From positions 1 to 11,248 of the forward strand of contig JAQSYS010000031.1 in assembly GCA_029256005.1 (NCBI GenBank): DNA of 11,248 nt. The letters run 5' to 3'. The notes beneath the pieces were generated by a model. The model had not been told where the DNA came from. It searched no databases and worked only from the letters and a program-made list of their open reading frames with translations. Source of the DNA: Sedimentibacter sp. (GTDB lineage Bacteria; Bacillota; Clostridia; Tissierellales; Sedimentibacteraceae). The position numbers and the translations under genes are program-made. Positions within the stretch are counted from its first letter, which is position 1. Each line of letters starts with the position of its first letter. Positions 1-6,238 of this stretch are shown here, one piece after another.

Positions 1-90
1 CCCAGGGAAAAAATCCCTTCGGCGAATCACCCTTTCAAAGCAAGCTTTTACTCTTGATCATCGCAACCTCTGTAATATACCCACGAAAAT
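1..90 (-). promoter_or_regulatory. Lysine riboswitch (L-box), 5' part, cut by window edge
   Basis: Read on the minus strand, the RNA carries the ordered conserved blocks of the L-box aptamer: AGAGGTTGCG, then AAGAGTA, AAAGGGTGA, TCGCCGAAG and a closing CTGGG at the left edge. The GAAGGGA/CCCTGGG pairing flanks a T-rich loop, as in the P3 arm. The region between AAGAGTA and AAAGGG is short, so the P2 extension is compact. The remaining arms, the 3' strand of P1 and the expression platform lie outside the window. Such switches turn off lysine biosynthesis or transport genes when lysine is abundant. The controlled gene must therefore lie to the left on the minus strand and cannot be named. The nine-gene operon to the right is upstream of this RNA and is not controlled by it. 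Confidence 0.85.
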
Positions 91-104
91 ATTTAATTTT
101 TACT

Positions 105-133
105 AGTATATTGCCATACACATAATATGTCAA
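105..133 (-). promoter_or_regulatory. Sigma-A-type promoter of the riboswitch transcript
   Basis: On the minus strand TTGACA (133-128) and TATACT (110-105) are separated by exactly 17 bases. This predicts a start near position 98, a few bases before the first conserved L-box block. The match is six of six at -35 and five of six at -10. Confidence 0.8.
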
Positions 134-200
134 TAAAAATTTTTAAAAATTAATATTTATTGTTTTTTATGTAGAATTAATTTTATAAAAGGCTAATGTT

Positions 201-226
201 AAAAAGGCATCTAAAAATGCCTTTTT
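201..226 (-). terminator. Rho-independent terminator of the nine-gene operon
   Basis: AAAAAGGCAT and ATGCCTTTTT form a perfect 10-bp stem around a 6-base loop. It lies 8 bases beyond the stop codon of the ferredoxin-like gene and supplies a run of U on the minus-strand transcript. The A-run on the other arm would let it work in both directions, but no plus-strand gene is present here. It separates the operon from the riboswitch transcript. Confidence 0.85.
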
Positions 227-234
227 AATTGTGT

Positions 235-741
235 TTATTCAAATATTCTCTTCATGTTTATTGCTTCTTCGAAATGATCCTTAGGATATTCAATTGTAAC
301 AACTGCTGTGTGGTCATTTGATTTTGGATTACGCACTTTGATAACTTTAGCATCACATACATATTTCCCGTACCTATCTACAGCTTTTACCATATCACCT
401 ACTTTGGGTAGCGGATAGTATTCGTATGGAAAAGAAAGCAAAGCATTTTTATCGCTATAAGTATAGTCCTTTATATAAATTGCCAGTCCCGGACATGCCG
501 CTATGCACATACCACAAGCAATGCACTTTTCAAAGTCAATTTTAGGTAAATTTGTAACTGATTCTCCTATTGTGATAGCACCTTTTAAACAGGAAGCTTC
601 ACATGGATTACACGGTATCTCTTCAATACACTCAATTACCGCAATAGGTCCTTTGCGAAGTTGATCATGTGTTGGGAAAGCAGGGGACTTGTGTAATTCC
701 TCTAGTGTAGGAGCTCCTGTAGTTTTTAATGAATATTCCAC
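235..741 (-). CDS. Dicluster ferredoxin-like subunit of an FAD/Fe-S dehydrogenase complex
   Basis: This 168-residue soluble protein probably passes electrons within, or out of, the flavin dehydrogenase encoded by its neighbours. A canonical [4Fe-4S] motif CxxCxxCxxxCP lies at Cys73, 76, 79 and 83. A second set, Cys44-x2-Cys47-x3-Cys51 preceded by Cys38, looks like a less regular first cluster with an unusual x5 gap after its first cysteine. The C-terminal part (about 100-168) has no cluster motif beyond a lone Cys129 and resembles a small beta-rich domain. I take the GTG at 741 as the start because AGAGGTGATC stands just before it. The first 16 bases overlap the end of the HcnB-like gene, implying coupled translation. 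Comparable iron-sulfur subunits occur in archaeal dye-linked proline dehydrogenases and clostridial HcnABC-like clusters. The electron acceptor cannot be told from sequence. Confidence 0.85.
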   Translation of the reverse strand: MEYSLKTTGAPTLEELHKSPAFPTHDQLRKGPIAVIECIEEIPCNPCEASCLKGAITIGESVTNLPKIDFEKCIACGMCIAACPGLAIYIKDYTYSDKNALLSFPYEYYPLPKVGDMVKAVDRYGKYVCDAKVIKVRNPKSNDHTAVVTIEYPKDHFEEAINMKRIFE

Positions 742-1838
742 TTGATCACCTCTTTTCCATTTTGCAGCATTGAATCCTTAGCATCTCTTCTTTTCTGCCC
801 AAAATATCCACTTCTCAATGTATTTAAATTATCCCAGATTTCTTGAGAGCGTGCATCTGCTTCTTCTTTTGTGATATAACCAAGTTCGGTTGCAACATTT
901 ATACCTGCAAGCCTACCTTCTTCCATAGCAGTACTTGCCTCTTCAATTCCGGAAATATCGCCTGCTATAAATATGTCATTCTGCGTTGAATGCATTTTAT
1001 CATCATGTATTGGGAGATGTCCACCAAGTGCAGGAACAAAATTAAATTTACAACCTGCAAGCCATGCCAGCTCTGTAAGAGGTGTCAAACCTGTAGCTAG
1101 GCATATTGTATCCACTTCTATAACATGTTCTGTTCCGGGAATTTGCTTAAATGACGAATCTAATTTAACAATCTCAACAGCCTCCACATGATCAGTTCCA
1201 AAAGCGCGCTTAATTGTGTGCGAAACATAGAACGGTACTCCGGCACGACATACCTTTGCTGTATGTACACCATATCCACCGAGCCTAGGTGCAGCTTCTA
1301 AAACAGCAACCACTTCAGCACCGGCCTGCAATAGCTGATATGCAACAATTACTCCAACATTACCTGAACCTAACATTATAACTTTCTTGCCGGGCAATAC
1401 TCTATTTACATTAATCATTGTTTGTGCTGCACCTGCTCCCATTACACCAGGAAGATCCCATCCGGGAAATGTTACAGCATTTTCAGTAGCACCTGTAGCG
1501 AGAATTATTTTCTTTGCCCTTACTATTTCACTTTTTTCTCTGTTGCGCACAACCCATAGATTATGTCCATCTTCTATACCGCATACTTCACCGTTAAGCC
1601 AGGTTTTTATACCAAACTTTTCACTTTCCTGCAATAGCTCTGTTCCAATATTCATTCCTCGAATTCCTGCTTTATGAGCTCTTGAACCGAAAAACTTATG
1701 TATTTGCTTGAAAAGCTGACCACCAGGACGCGCGTTTTCATCTATCAGCAAGACGTCAACACCTGCCCGCCTTGCTTCAATAGCCGCTGAAAGCCCTGCA
1801 GGACCTGCTCCAACTATAGCTAATTCTATTTCAATCAT
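726..1838 (-). CDS. HcnB/OoxA-like FAD- and NAD(P)-binding oxidoreductase subunit
   Basis: This is a 370-residue two-dinucleotide-fold flavoprotein. Visible motifs are the N-terminal FAD loop GAGPAG (10-15) with DENARPGGQ following (33-41), a second Rossmann loop GSGNVG (157-162), ATG (248-250) and the late FAD contact AGD (292-294). It matches the larger flavoprotein subunit of hydrogen cyanide synthase, opine oxidase and D-hydroxyproline dehydrogenase. Many homologues end in a fused BFD-type [2Fe-2S] domain. Here the tail (325-370) lacks those cysteines, and a separate BFD gene lies nearby in the operon, so the subunit is split. The ATG at 1838 overlaps the upstream gene by 8 bases (ATGATTGA), and GAGGAGGTG just upstream serves as ribosome binding site. 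It probably shuttles electrons between the DadA-like subunit and the Fe-S partners. The substrate is unknown. Confidence 0.85.
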   Translation of the reverse strand: MIEIELAIVGAGPAGLSAAIEARRAGVDVLLIDENARPGGQLFKQIHKFFGSRAHKAGIRGMNIGTELLQESEKFGIKTWLNGEVCGIEDGHNLWVVRNREKSEIVRAKKIILATGATENAVTFPGWDLPGVMGAGAAQTMINVNRVLPGKKVIMLGSGNVGVIVAYQLLQAGAEVVAVLEAAPRLGGYGVHTAKVCRAGVPFYVSHTIKRAFGTDHVEAVEIVKLDSSFKQIPGTEHVIEVDTICLATGLTPLTELAWLAGCKFNFVPALGGHLPIHDDKMHSTQNDIFIAGDISGIEEASTAMEEGRLAGINVATELGYITKEEADARSQEIWDNLNTLRSGYFGQKRRDAKDSMLQNGKEVIKWNIH

Positions 1839-2160
1839 TCTGCACCTCCTCAGACCAAACTCCTGTACCTTGCTGCGTAATAATTTTCATACCTTCTCTA
1901 ACTTTTGTAACACAAGTACGAACATTTGGTACTCCATCAACGGTCATGATACAATCCGTGCAACGCCCGATAGCACAATATATTCCTCTGGGTTTATGTT
2001 TGTGTGTTGTATAACGGTTAATGAATATTCCATTTGCAATTAACGCAGCTGCAATCATCTCGCCTTCTAGTGCTATGATAGGCTTGTTGTCAACAAATAT
2101 TTGCACCTCTTTTTCCGGTTTTTCATCTTCTAAGATAGGATGATTGGGTATTCTGTTCAT
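1831..2160 (-). CDS. HcnA-like [2Fe-2S] subunit (Fer2_4 family)
   Basis: This 109-residue protein has the plant-type [2Fe-2S] signature as Cys62-x4-Cys67-x2-Cys70 followed by Cys83, in the context RGIYCAIGRCTDC. The arrangement is typical of HcnA, of OoxC-like subunits and of the N-terminus of heterotetrameric sarcosine oxidase alpha. It is an electron-transfer subunit without catalytic residues of its own. Its ATG shares a base with the dapA stop codon (TAATG), and GGAGGTAAGG precedes the start within the end of dapA. The next gene also overlaps, so dapA, this gene, the HcnB-like gene and the ferredoxin form one translationally coupled chain. Confidence 0.87.
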   Translation of the reverse strand: MNRIPNHPILEDEKPEKEVQIFVDNKPIIALEGEMIAAALIANGIFINRYTTHKHKPRGIYCAIGRCTDCIMTVDGVPNVRTCVTKVREGMKIITQQGTGVWSEEVQND

Positions 2161-3047
2161 TACCTTACCTCCAAAGGAAGCCCCAATTTAGACATAGCAT
2201 CTTTTAAAGCGCTAATTACGGCATCACTAGGTTCAGTTAGTGGTAGACGCGTAATTCCTACATCTGTTCCGAGAAGATTAAGCGCTGCCTTAACAGGTAT
2301 TGGACTAGCTGTCATGAATAATTTTTCATAAATGTCTATAAGTTTCAAATGAATATTAGTAGCTTCTTTTACATTTCCATTCAAATAGCTATCCATCATT
2401 TCCTTTATCTCTCTGCATACAATATGTGATGCAACTGAAATAACACCATATCCCCCAACAGCCAAAGTCGGTAATATTTGAGAATCTTCGCCTGTGTATA
2501 CTAAAAAACCCTCTTCAGCATCACGAACTACAGTAGCCAGTTGTGTCAGGTTTCCAGAAGCTTCTTTAAGAGCCACAATGTTCGGAATTTTAGAAAGAGC
2601 TACAGAAGTATCAGCTATCATATTAACGCCGGTACGTCCAGGGACATTATACAATATAATAGGTACTTTAGTTGCTTGAGCTATAGCCAAGAAGTGTGCA
2701 TAAAGACTTTCTTGATTAGGTTTGTTATAATATGGCACGACTACAAGAAAACCATCCACACCTATTCTTTCTGTTTGCATAACATTTTCTATAGTGGCAG
2801 CAGTGGAATTTGTTCCAACTCCTGCAATTATCGGCACGCTTACAGCATTTTTAACACAGGATAGCAATTTTAGCTTTTCCTCAGATGTAACTGTCGGCGA
2901 TTCTCCTGTTGTACCGTTAATTACCAAAGCTGTGCTTCCTTGTGCAACCAAGTGTTTTGCAAGTTCTGCTGCCTTATCATAATTTATTGCTCCATCTTCG
3001 TGCATAGGAGTTACCATAGCTGTTATTATTCTTCCCCAATTATTCAT
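2160..3047 (-). CDS. dapA: 4-hydroxy-tetrahydrodipicolinate synthase (DHDPS) family
   Basis: This is a 295-residue class I (Schiff base) aldolase-fold protein of normal family length. In the biosynthetic direction it condenses pyruvate with L-aspartate 4-semialdehyde. The whole DHDPS active site is visible: GTTGES with Thr46 and Thr47, the Tyr106-Tyr107 pair, Tyr133, Arg138 in YNVPGRTG and the Schiff-base Lys161 in ALKEASGN. Arg138 binds the semialdehyde carboxylate and separates true DHDPS from N-acetylneuraminate lyase and sugar-acid aldolases. Proline-derived HPC deaminases share the fold, so they stay possible given the HcnABC-like neighbours, but the motifs favour DHDPS. Positions equivalent to the E. 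coli lysine site are only partly kept (Val53, Asn80, Ala84). The stop of the BFD gene abuts the start (TAA-ATG), and the TAA overlaps the next ATG. Such packing among redox subunits argues for a role tied to that complex. Confidence 0.88.
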   Translation of the reverse strand: MNNWGRIITAMVTPMHEDGAINYDKAAELAKHLVAQGSTALVINGTTGESPTVTSEEKLKLLSCVKNAVSVPIIAGVGTNSTAATIENVMQTERIGVDGFLVVVPYYNKPNQESLYAHFLAIAQATKVPIILYNVPGRTGVNMIADTSVALSKIPNIVALKEASGNLTQLATVVRDAEEGFLVYTGEDSQILPTLAVGGYGVISVASHIVCREIKEMMDSYLNGNVKEATNIHLKLIDIYEKLFMTASPIPVKAALNLLGTDVGITRLPLTEPSDAVISALKDAMSKLGLPLEVR

Positions 3048-3329
3048 TTATTGTTCCTCCTCTAAATTATTATACTCCTGAATCAAATCAGATCTTACCG
3101 GGCGCACTGGCTGACGGTAGCTGGATGTCTGTATTTCACTGAGCGGAGTATTTGTTTTTTCAGATAATATTCGTTCCACAAGCCTTCTGCATGTTCGCCC
3201 TTGGCAAAGTCCCATGCCAGCCCTAGTAAAGCGCTTAACTTCATTCATTGTTACAGCACCGTCTGTAATAGCAGCTTCTATTTCTTCGCGAGAAACTTCC
3301 TCACAACGGCATATCAACTCGTCACACAT
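3048..3329 (-). CDS. BFD-type [2Fe-2S] protein, stand-alone
   Basis: This 93-residue protein carries the bacterioferritin-associated-ferredoxin-like motif Cys7-x-Cys9 and Cys42-x4-Cys47, in the contexts LICRCEEV and GMGLCQGRTC. This is the domain normally fused to the C-terminus of HcnB-like flavoproteins. As a separate polypeptide it should dock to the HcnB-like subunit two genes downstream and carry electrons from it. The charged tail (66-93) shows no motif. The ATG at 3329 follows GAGGTAAT at good spacing, and the TAA stop is directly followed by the dapA ATG. A 126-base gap containing a GC-rich hairpin separates it from the symporter gene upstream. Confidence 0.87.
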   Translation of the reverse strand: MCDELICRCEEVSREEIEAAITDGAVTMNEVKRFTRAGMGLCQGRTCRRLVERILSEKTNTPLSEIQTSSYRQPVRPVRSDLIQEYNNLEEEQ

Positions 3330-3393
3330 TTTTATTACCTCAAATTCTATAAATTTTGTGCATTACTAAAATGTCTATCTAAATTAAATGTCC

Positions 3394-3411
3394 CCCGCCT
3401 CTTTAGGCGGG
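3394..3411 (-). other. GC-rich intercistronic hairpin
   Basis: CCCGCCT and AGGCGGG form a 7-bp, almost all G-C stem with a 4-base loop between the symporter and BFD genes, conspicuous in AT-rich surroundings. On the minus-strand transcript it is followed by GGACATTTAATTT, not a clean U-run. It is therefore more likely an RNA-stabilising or processing element, or a leaky attenuator, than a full terminator. It could lower expression of the last five genes relative to the first four. The rest of the 126-base gap (3330-3455) holds only the BFD ribosome binding site. Confidence 0.5.
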
Positions 3412-3455
3412 TTACACTTAATTTTTCAGTGGTGGTTAAATATTTTACTGCTGTT

Positions 3456-4934
3456 TTAATAAGCTTTTTGCATTGGATTTACATTGCCTTCACTTACAAA
3501 TTTAGGATTATTTGATATATTTCTTGTTAATAAAGATATTACAATTATACAAACTGCTGAAGCAGCTAGTGCAATCAAAATTGCATTAGGACCTAAGGCT
3601 GTAACTTGAGAAAGTACGGCACCTACAACAATGCCTACACGCGAGCCCCAAGGTGTAACTTTACTGTTTTTCTTACCCATAGTAGGTCCTGTACTACTAT
3701 CTTCCTTCCATAATAGGCCGATTATCAACAAAGGTACTAAACCAGCTCCGGCCATTGAATATGCTTTAGAAAACAAACTCATAATTGAACTAGCATATAT
3801 TCCACCTAAAGCTGCAATTGCACCAATAATGACAGTCAATGTTCTTGTAAGCTTTATCATCTGTTTATCATTTAAATCAGTTTTAAATGTCTTTATTAAG
3901 TCGTTTGATATTAGTATTGCGGCTGAATTTAAATTAGAGTCAGCTGATGACATTCCTGCTGCCAATATCAATACAAATAACATAATGGTAACAATAAGTG
4001 GAACTTCATTGAGCATGAACCATGACATTGCTTCACCTTGACTTAAACCTTGATTCATTGTAAGAATAATCAATCCAACTACAGCTGTGCACATAGTCAT
4101 AATTATAGCAACTGAACCACCATATAACATTGAACGTTTTGCTATTTTTGGATTCTTAGCTGCAAAACATGGTTGCCAGTAAATTTGTGCAACGAGAATA
4201 CCAACACAACCGGTTACGAATTTAGTAATAATACTAATAGTATCAGTACCTGCAAATGAAAACAACTCTGCTTTGCCGACTTCCGCAAGACGAGCACCTA
4301 GTACTGCAAAACTGAAATCGATTTTTGAAAATGCAACTAAGTAGAATAATGAACCAAAAACTATGCATATTAATCCTTGAACAAAATCCATCCACACTAG
4401 GGACAGCATTCCTCCCATTGTTGTATAAAAGACGAACATAGCAGTAAAGAGTAGAATTATCGGAGTAGGGCTAATACCTGTAAACACACCGAAAAGCTGA
4501 CCGAATGCTTTACCTTGACCACCTATCCAAGCTATCATAATGCTTGATGCCAACAGTCCGCAGAGTGCACGTGTTATTTTATCACGTGTAATCAAGTCAT
4601 CAATCATTTCAGGGAAAGTGTTATATGTCATCTTACCAGCCATGCCTGCAAAGACTAAAGCAAATATAATTTTTGATCCTTGTTCACCTAAGATAAATAC
4701 AAGCCACGGCAATCCGTTTACATATGCACTTCCTGCATGACCCATGAAGTTTCCAACACCCATAATATTTGCAAAATGTGAAAAGAACAGCAAATAAAAT
4801 GGCAATGCACCTCCACCAATTGCATAATTTGAAAAACTTTCTTCAGCTTTACTCTTCTGTCGCATTGCAATAAAAAAGTAAAGAACAAACAATCCAATAG
4901 TCAATACCCAAATAATTATTCCTGCAGTACCCAT
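3456..4934 (-). CDS. Sodium:solute symporter (SSS/PutP-type family)
   Basis: This 492-residue integral membrane protein has about 13 hydrophobic segments, starting with one at 5-23, and a polar C-terminal tail. Family marks are GGMLSLVWMDFVQ (174-186), matching the conserved GG...D..Q block of sodium:solute symporters, and AAGMSSADSN (325-334), the Na+-site helix rich in small and hydroxyl residues. The length is usual for PutP/PanF-type carriers. It should import a small organic solute with Na+ across the cytoplasmic membrane. Its position behind the DadA-like dehydrogenase gene makes that enzyme's substrate, an amino or imino acid, the best guess for cargo. Specificity cannot be read from sequence. 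A strong site AAGGAG precedes the ATG. The 82-base gap upstream holds a small AGCGAT-TTA-ATCGCT hairpin (4964-4978). Confidence 0.88.
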   Translation of the reverse strand: MGTAGIIIWVLTIGLFVLYFFIAMRQKSKAEESFSNYAIGGGALPFYLLFFSHFANIMGVGNFMGHAGSAYVNGLPWLVFILGEQGSKIIFALVFAGMAGKMTYNTFPEMIDDLITRDKITRALCGLLASSIMIAWIGGQGKAFGQLFGVFTGISPTPIILLFTAMFVFYTTMGGMLSLVWMDFVQGLICIVFGSLFYLVAFSKIDFSFAVLGARLAEVGKAELFSFAGTDTISIITKFVTGCVGILVAQIYWQPCFAAKNPKIAKRSMLYGGSVAIIMTMCTAVVGLIILTMNQGLSQGEAMSWFMLNEVPLIVTIMLFVLILAAGMSSADSNLNSAAILISNDLIKTFKTDLNDKQMIKLTRTLTVIIGAIAALGGIYASSIMSLFSKAYSMAGAGLVPLLIIGLLWKEDSSTGPTMGKKNSKVTPWGSRVGIVVGAVLSQVTALGPNAILIALAASAVCIIVISLLTRNISNNPKFVSEGNVNPMQKAY

Positions 4935-4963
4935 ACTTTCATCTCCTTTTATTTTTTATAATA

Positions 4964-4978
4964 AGCGATTTAATCGCT
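4964..4978 (-). other. Small inverted repeat before the symporter gene
   Basis: AGCGAT and ATCGCT form a 6-bp stem around a 3-base loop in the gap between the dehydrogenase and symporter genes. The flanks are very A/T-rich, but the U-run needed for a terminator on the minus strand is absent. It may be a minor mRNA processing or stability element, or chance. Confidence 0.25.
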
Positions 4979-5016
4979 ATTAATAAAATTAATTGTTTTT
5001 TTTATCTTCAAGTTGC

Positions 5017-6201
5017 TTAACCTTTAGCCAAAGCAACTGCAAATCTTCGAAGGTTTAATTCTTCAAATCTCTTATGATTTCCGACACCGCATATCATTTC
5101 TGCTACTGATTTTCCTGTGATAGGGGAAAGAGCTACTCCATCTCCTTCATGCCCAGCAGCTATATATAAACCCGGAAATCCATCAACAGCGCCAATAATT
5201 GGGCTTCCATCCTTTGTTCCTGGTCTAAAGCCAGCCATCGTGCGTATTATATTAACTTGATTCATAATAGGGAAGTACTTGCGCGCCTGCTCTAAAATTT
5301 TGGAAATCGCCTTGAAATCCGTAGCCTTTTCAAAACCAACATGCTCACGCGTACTACCAATAAGATAATTTCCTTCTCCAGCTCGTGTAAAAGAAAAACC
5401 TAATCCTATTTCCTTATCATAACTACTTCTGTCCCCTAGTATAGATGGATCATGCTTTGATGCAATGTAAGCTGCTGTCCAGCAATTTGTTTCTCCTATT
5501 GGTGCTATTTGCTCTGTCACTGCCAACTGGCCTTTTATTGGAGTAATTGGAATTTCAATATCAAACAATTCTCCCACTTGCCCTGACCATGCACCAGCCG
5601 CTATGACAACGTTATCGCATTCCACATGGATGCCATTTTGTCCACTCACATTCCAGTGATCTCCCTGTTGTTTAATTTCTTGAACAATTGTATTTCTTAA
5701 CACATCCAAACCCATATTGAGTCCATTATGTAAAAAAGCACGCATTAGCATCAATGGATTAACCTGTGAATCGGATTTGCTGTATGTGGATGCAATCATA
5801 TAACGTGCCACATGAGGCTGTTTCTTAAAAAGTGTATTTCTATCTACAATTTCTACATCCAACCCATAAGAAACTTGCTTCTTTACAAAATCCTCCATAA
5901 TCTTTAACTGCTTTTCATCTTCAATAATAATCATCCCACCGTGGGAATAAAAACCTAAGTCTGAGCCTAATTCATCAGATAGCCCTCTATAAATTTCCAG
6001 ACTTTCCATTGCTAATGTAAGAGCAATACCCGGTTTTTTAGACTGCAGCAGTATCATGTCGTCACAGGAACTTGAAGCACCTCCTCCTATTTCTGCTTTT
6101 TCTAATATAGCAACTGATTTGCCGGCTTTAAGCAGATAGTAAGCTGTGGCAAGGCCCATAACGCCCCCGCCAATTACGCAAACATCCTTTTTTAAATTCA
6201 T
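5017..6201 (-). CDS. DadA/HcnC-like FAD-dependent amino-acid dehydrogenase
   Basis: This 394-residue DAO-family flavoprotein is the probable catalytic subunit of the complex, oxidising the C-N bond of an amino or imino acid. It begins with the FAD loop GGGVMG (11-16) and a conserved acidic strand end (ILEKAEIGGGASS, 32-44). AAGAWSG (201-207) supports the DAO fold, as does the C-terminal block GFRPGTKDGSPIIG (324-337). The final flavin contacts follow (GHEGDGVALSPITG, 350-363). HcnC, OoxB, SoxB and D-hydroxyproline dehydrogenase beta subunits share this plan and all work on secondary or D-type amino acids, so such a substrate is likely. No signal peptide or membrane anchor is seen. GGAGG precedes the ATG at good spacing. 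It lies 37 bases after the aspartokinase gene, while its putative partner subunits lie beyond the symporter. Confidence 0.86.
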   Translation of the reverse strand: MNLKKDVCVIGGGVMGLATAYYLLKAGKSVAILEKAEIGGGASSSCDDMILLQSKKPGIALTLAMESLEIYRGLSDELGSDLGFYSHGGMIIIEDEKQLKIMEDFVKKQVSYGLDVEIVDRNTLFKKQPHVARYMIASTYSKSDSQVNPLMLMRAFLHNGLNMGLDVLRNTIVQEIKQQGDHWNVSGQNGIHVECDNVVIAAGAWSGQVGELFDIEIPITPIKGQLAVTEQIAPIGETNCWTAAYIASKHDPSILGDRSSYDKEIGLGFSFTRAGEGNYLIGSTREHVGFEKATDFKAISKILEQARKYFPIMNQVNIIRTMAGFRPGTKDGSPIIGAVDGFPGLYIAAGHEGDGVALSPITGKSVAEMICGVGNHKRFEELNLRRFAVALAKG

Positions 6202-6238
6202 TTATATTTCCTCCAATTTTAAACTTAGTTATGCTATG

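Noticed and set aside
2160..3047. DapA homologue as an HPC deaminase, giving a plain hydroxyproline catabolic cluster
   Set aside because: The complete DHDPS active site including Arg138 is present, and the operon also holds asd and aspartokinase, which hydroxyproline catabolism does not need. No 4-hydroxyproline epimerase or ketoglutarate-semialdehyde dehydrogenase is in the window. Kept only as a lower-ranked option.
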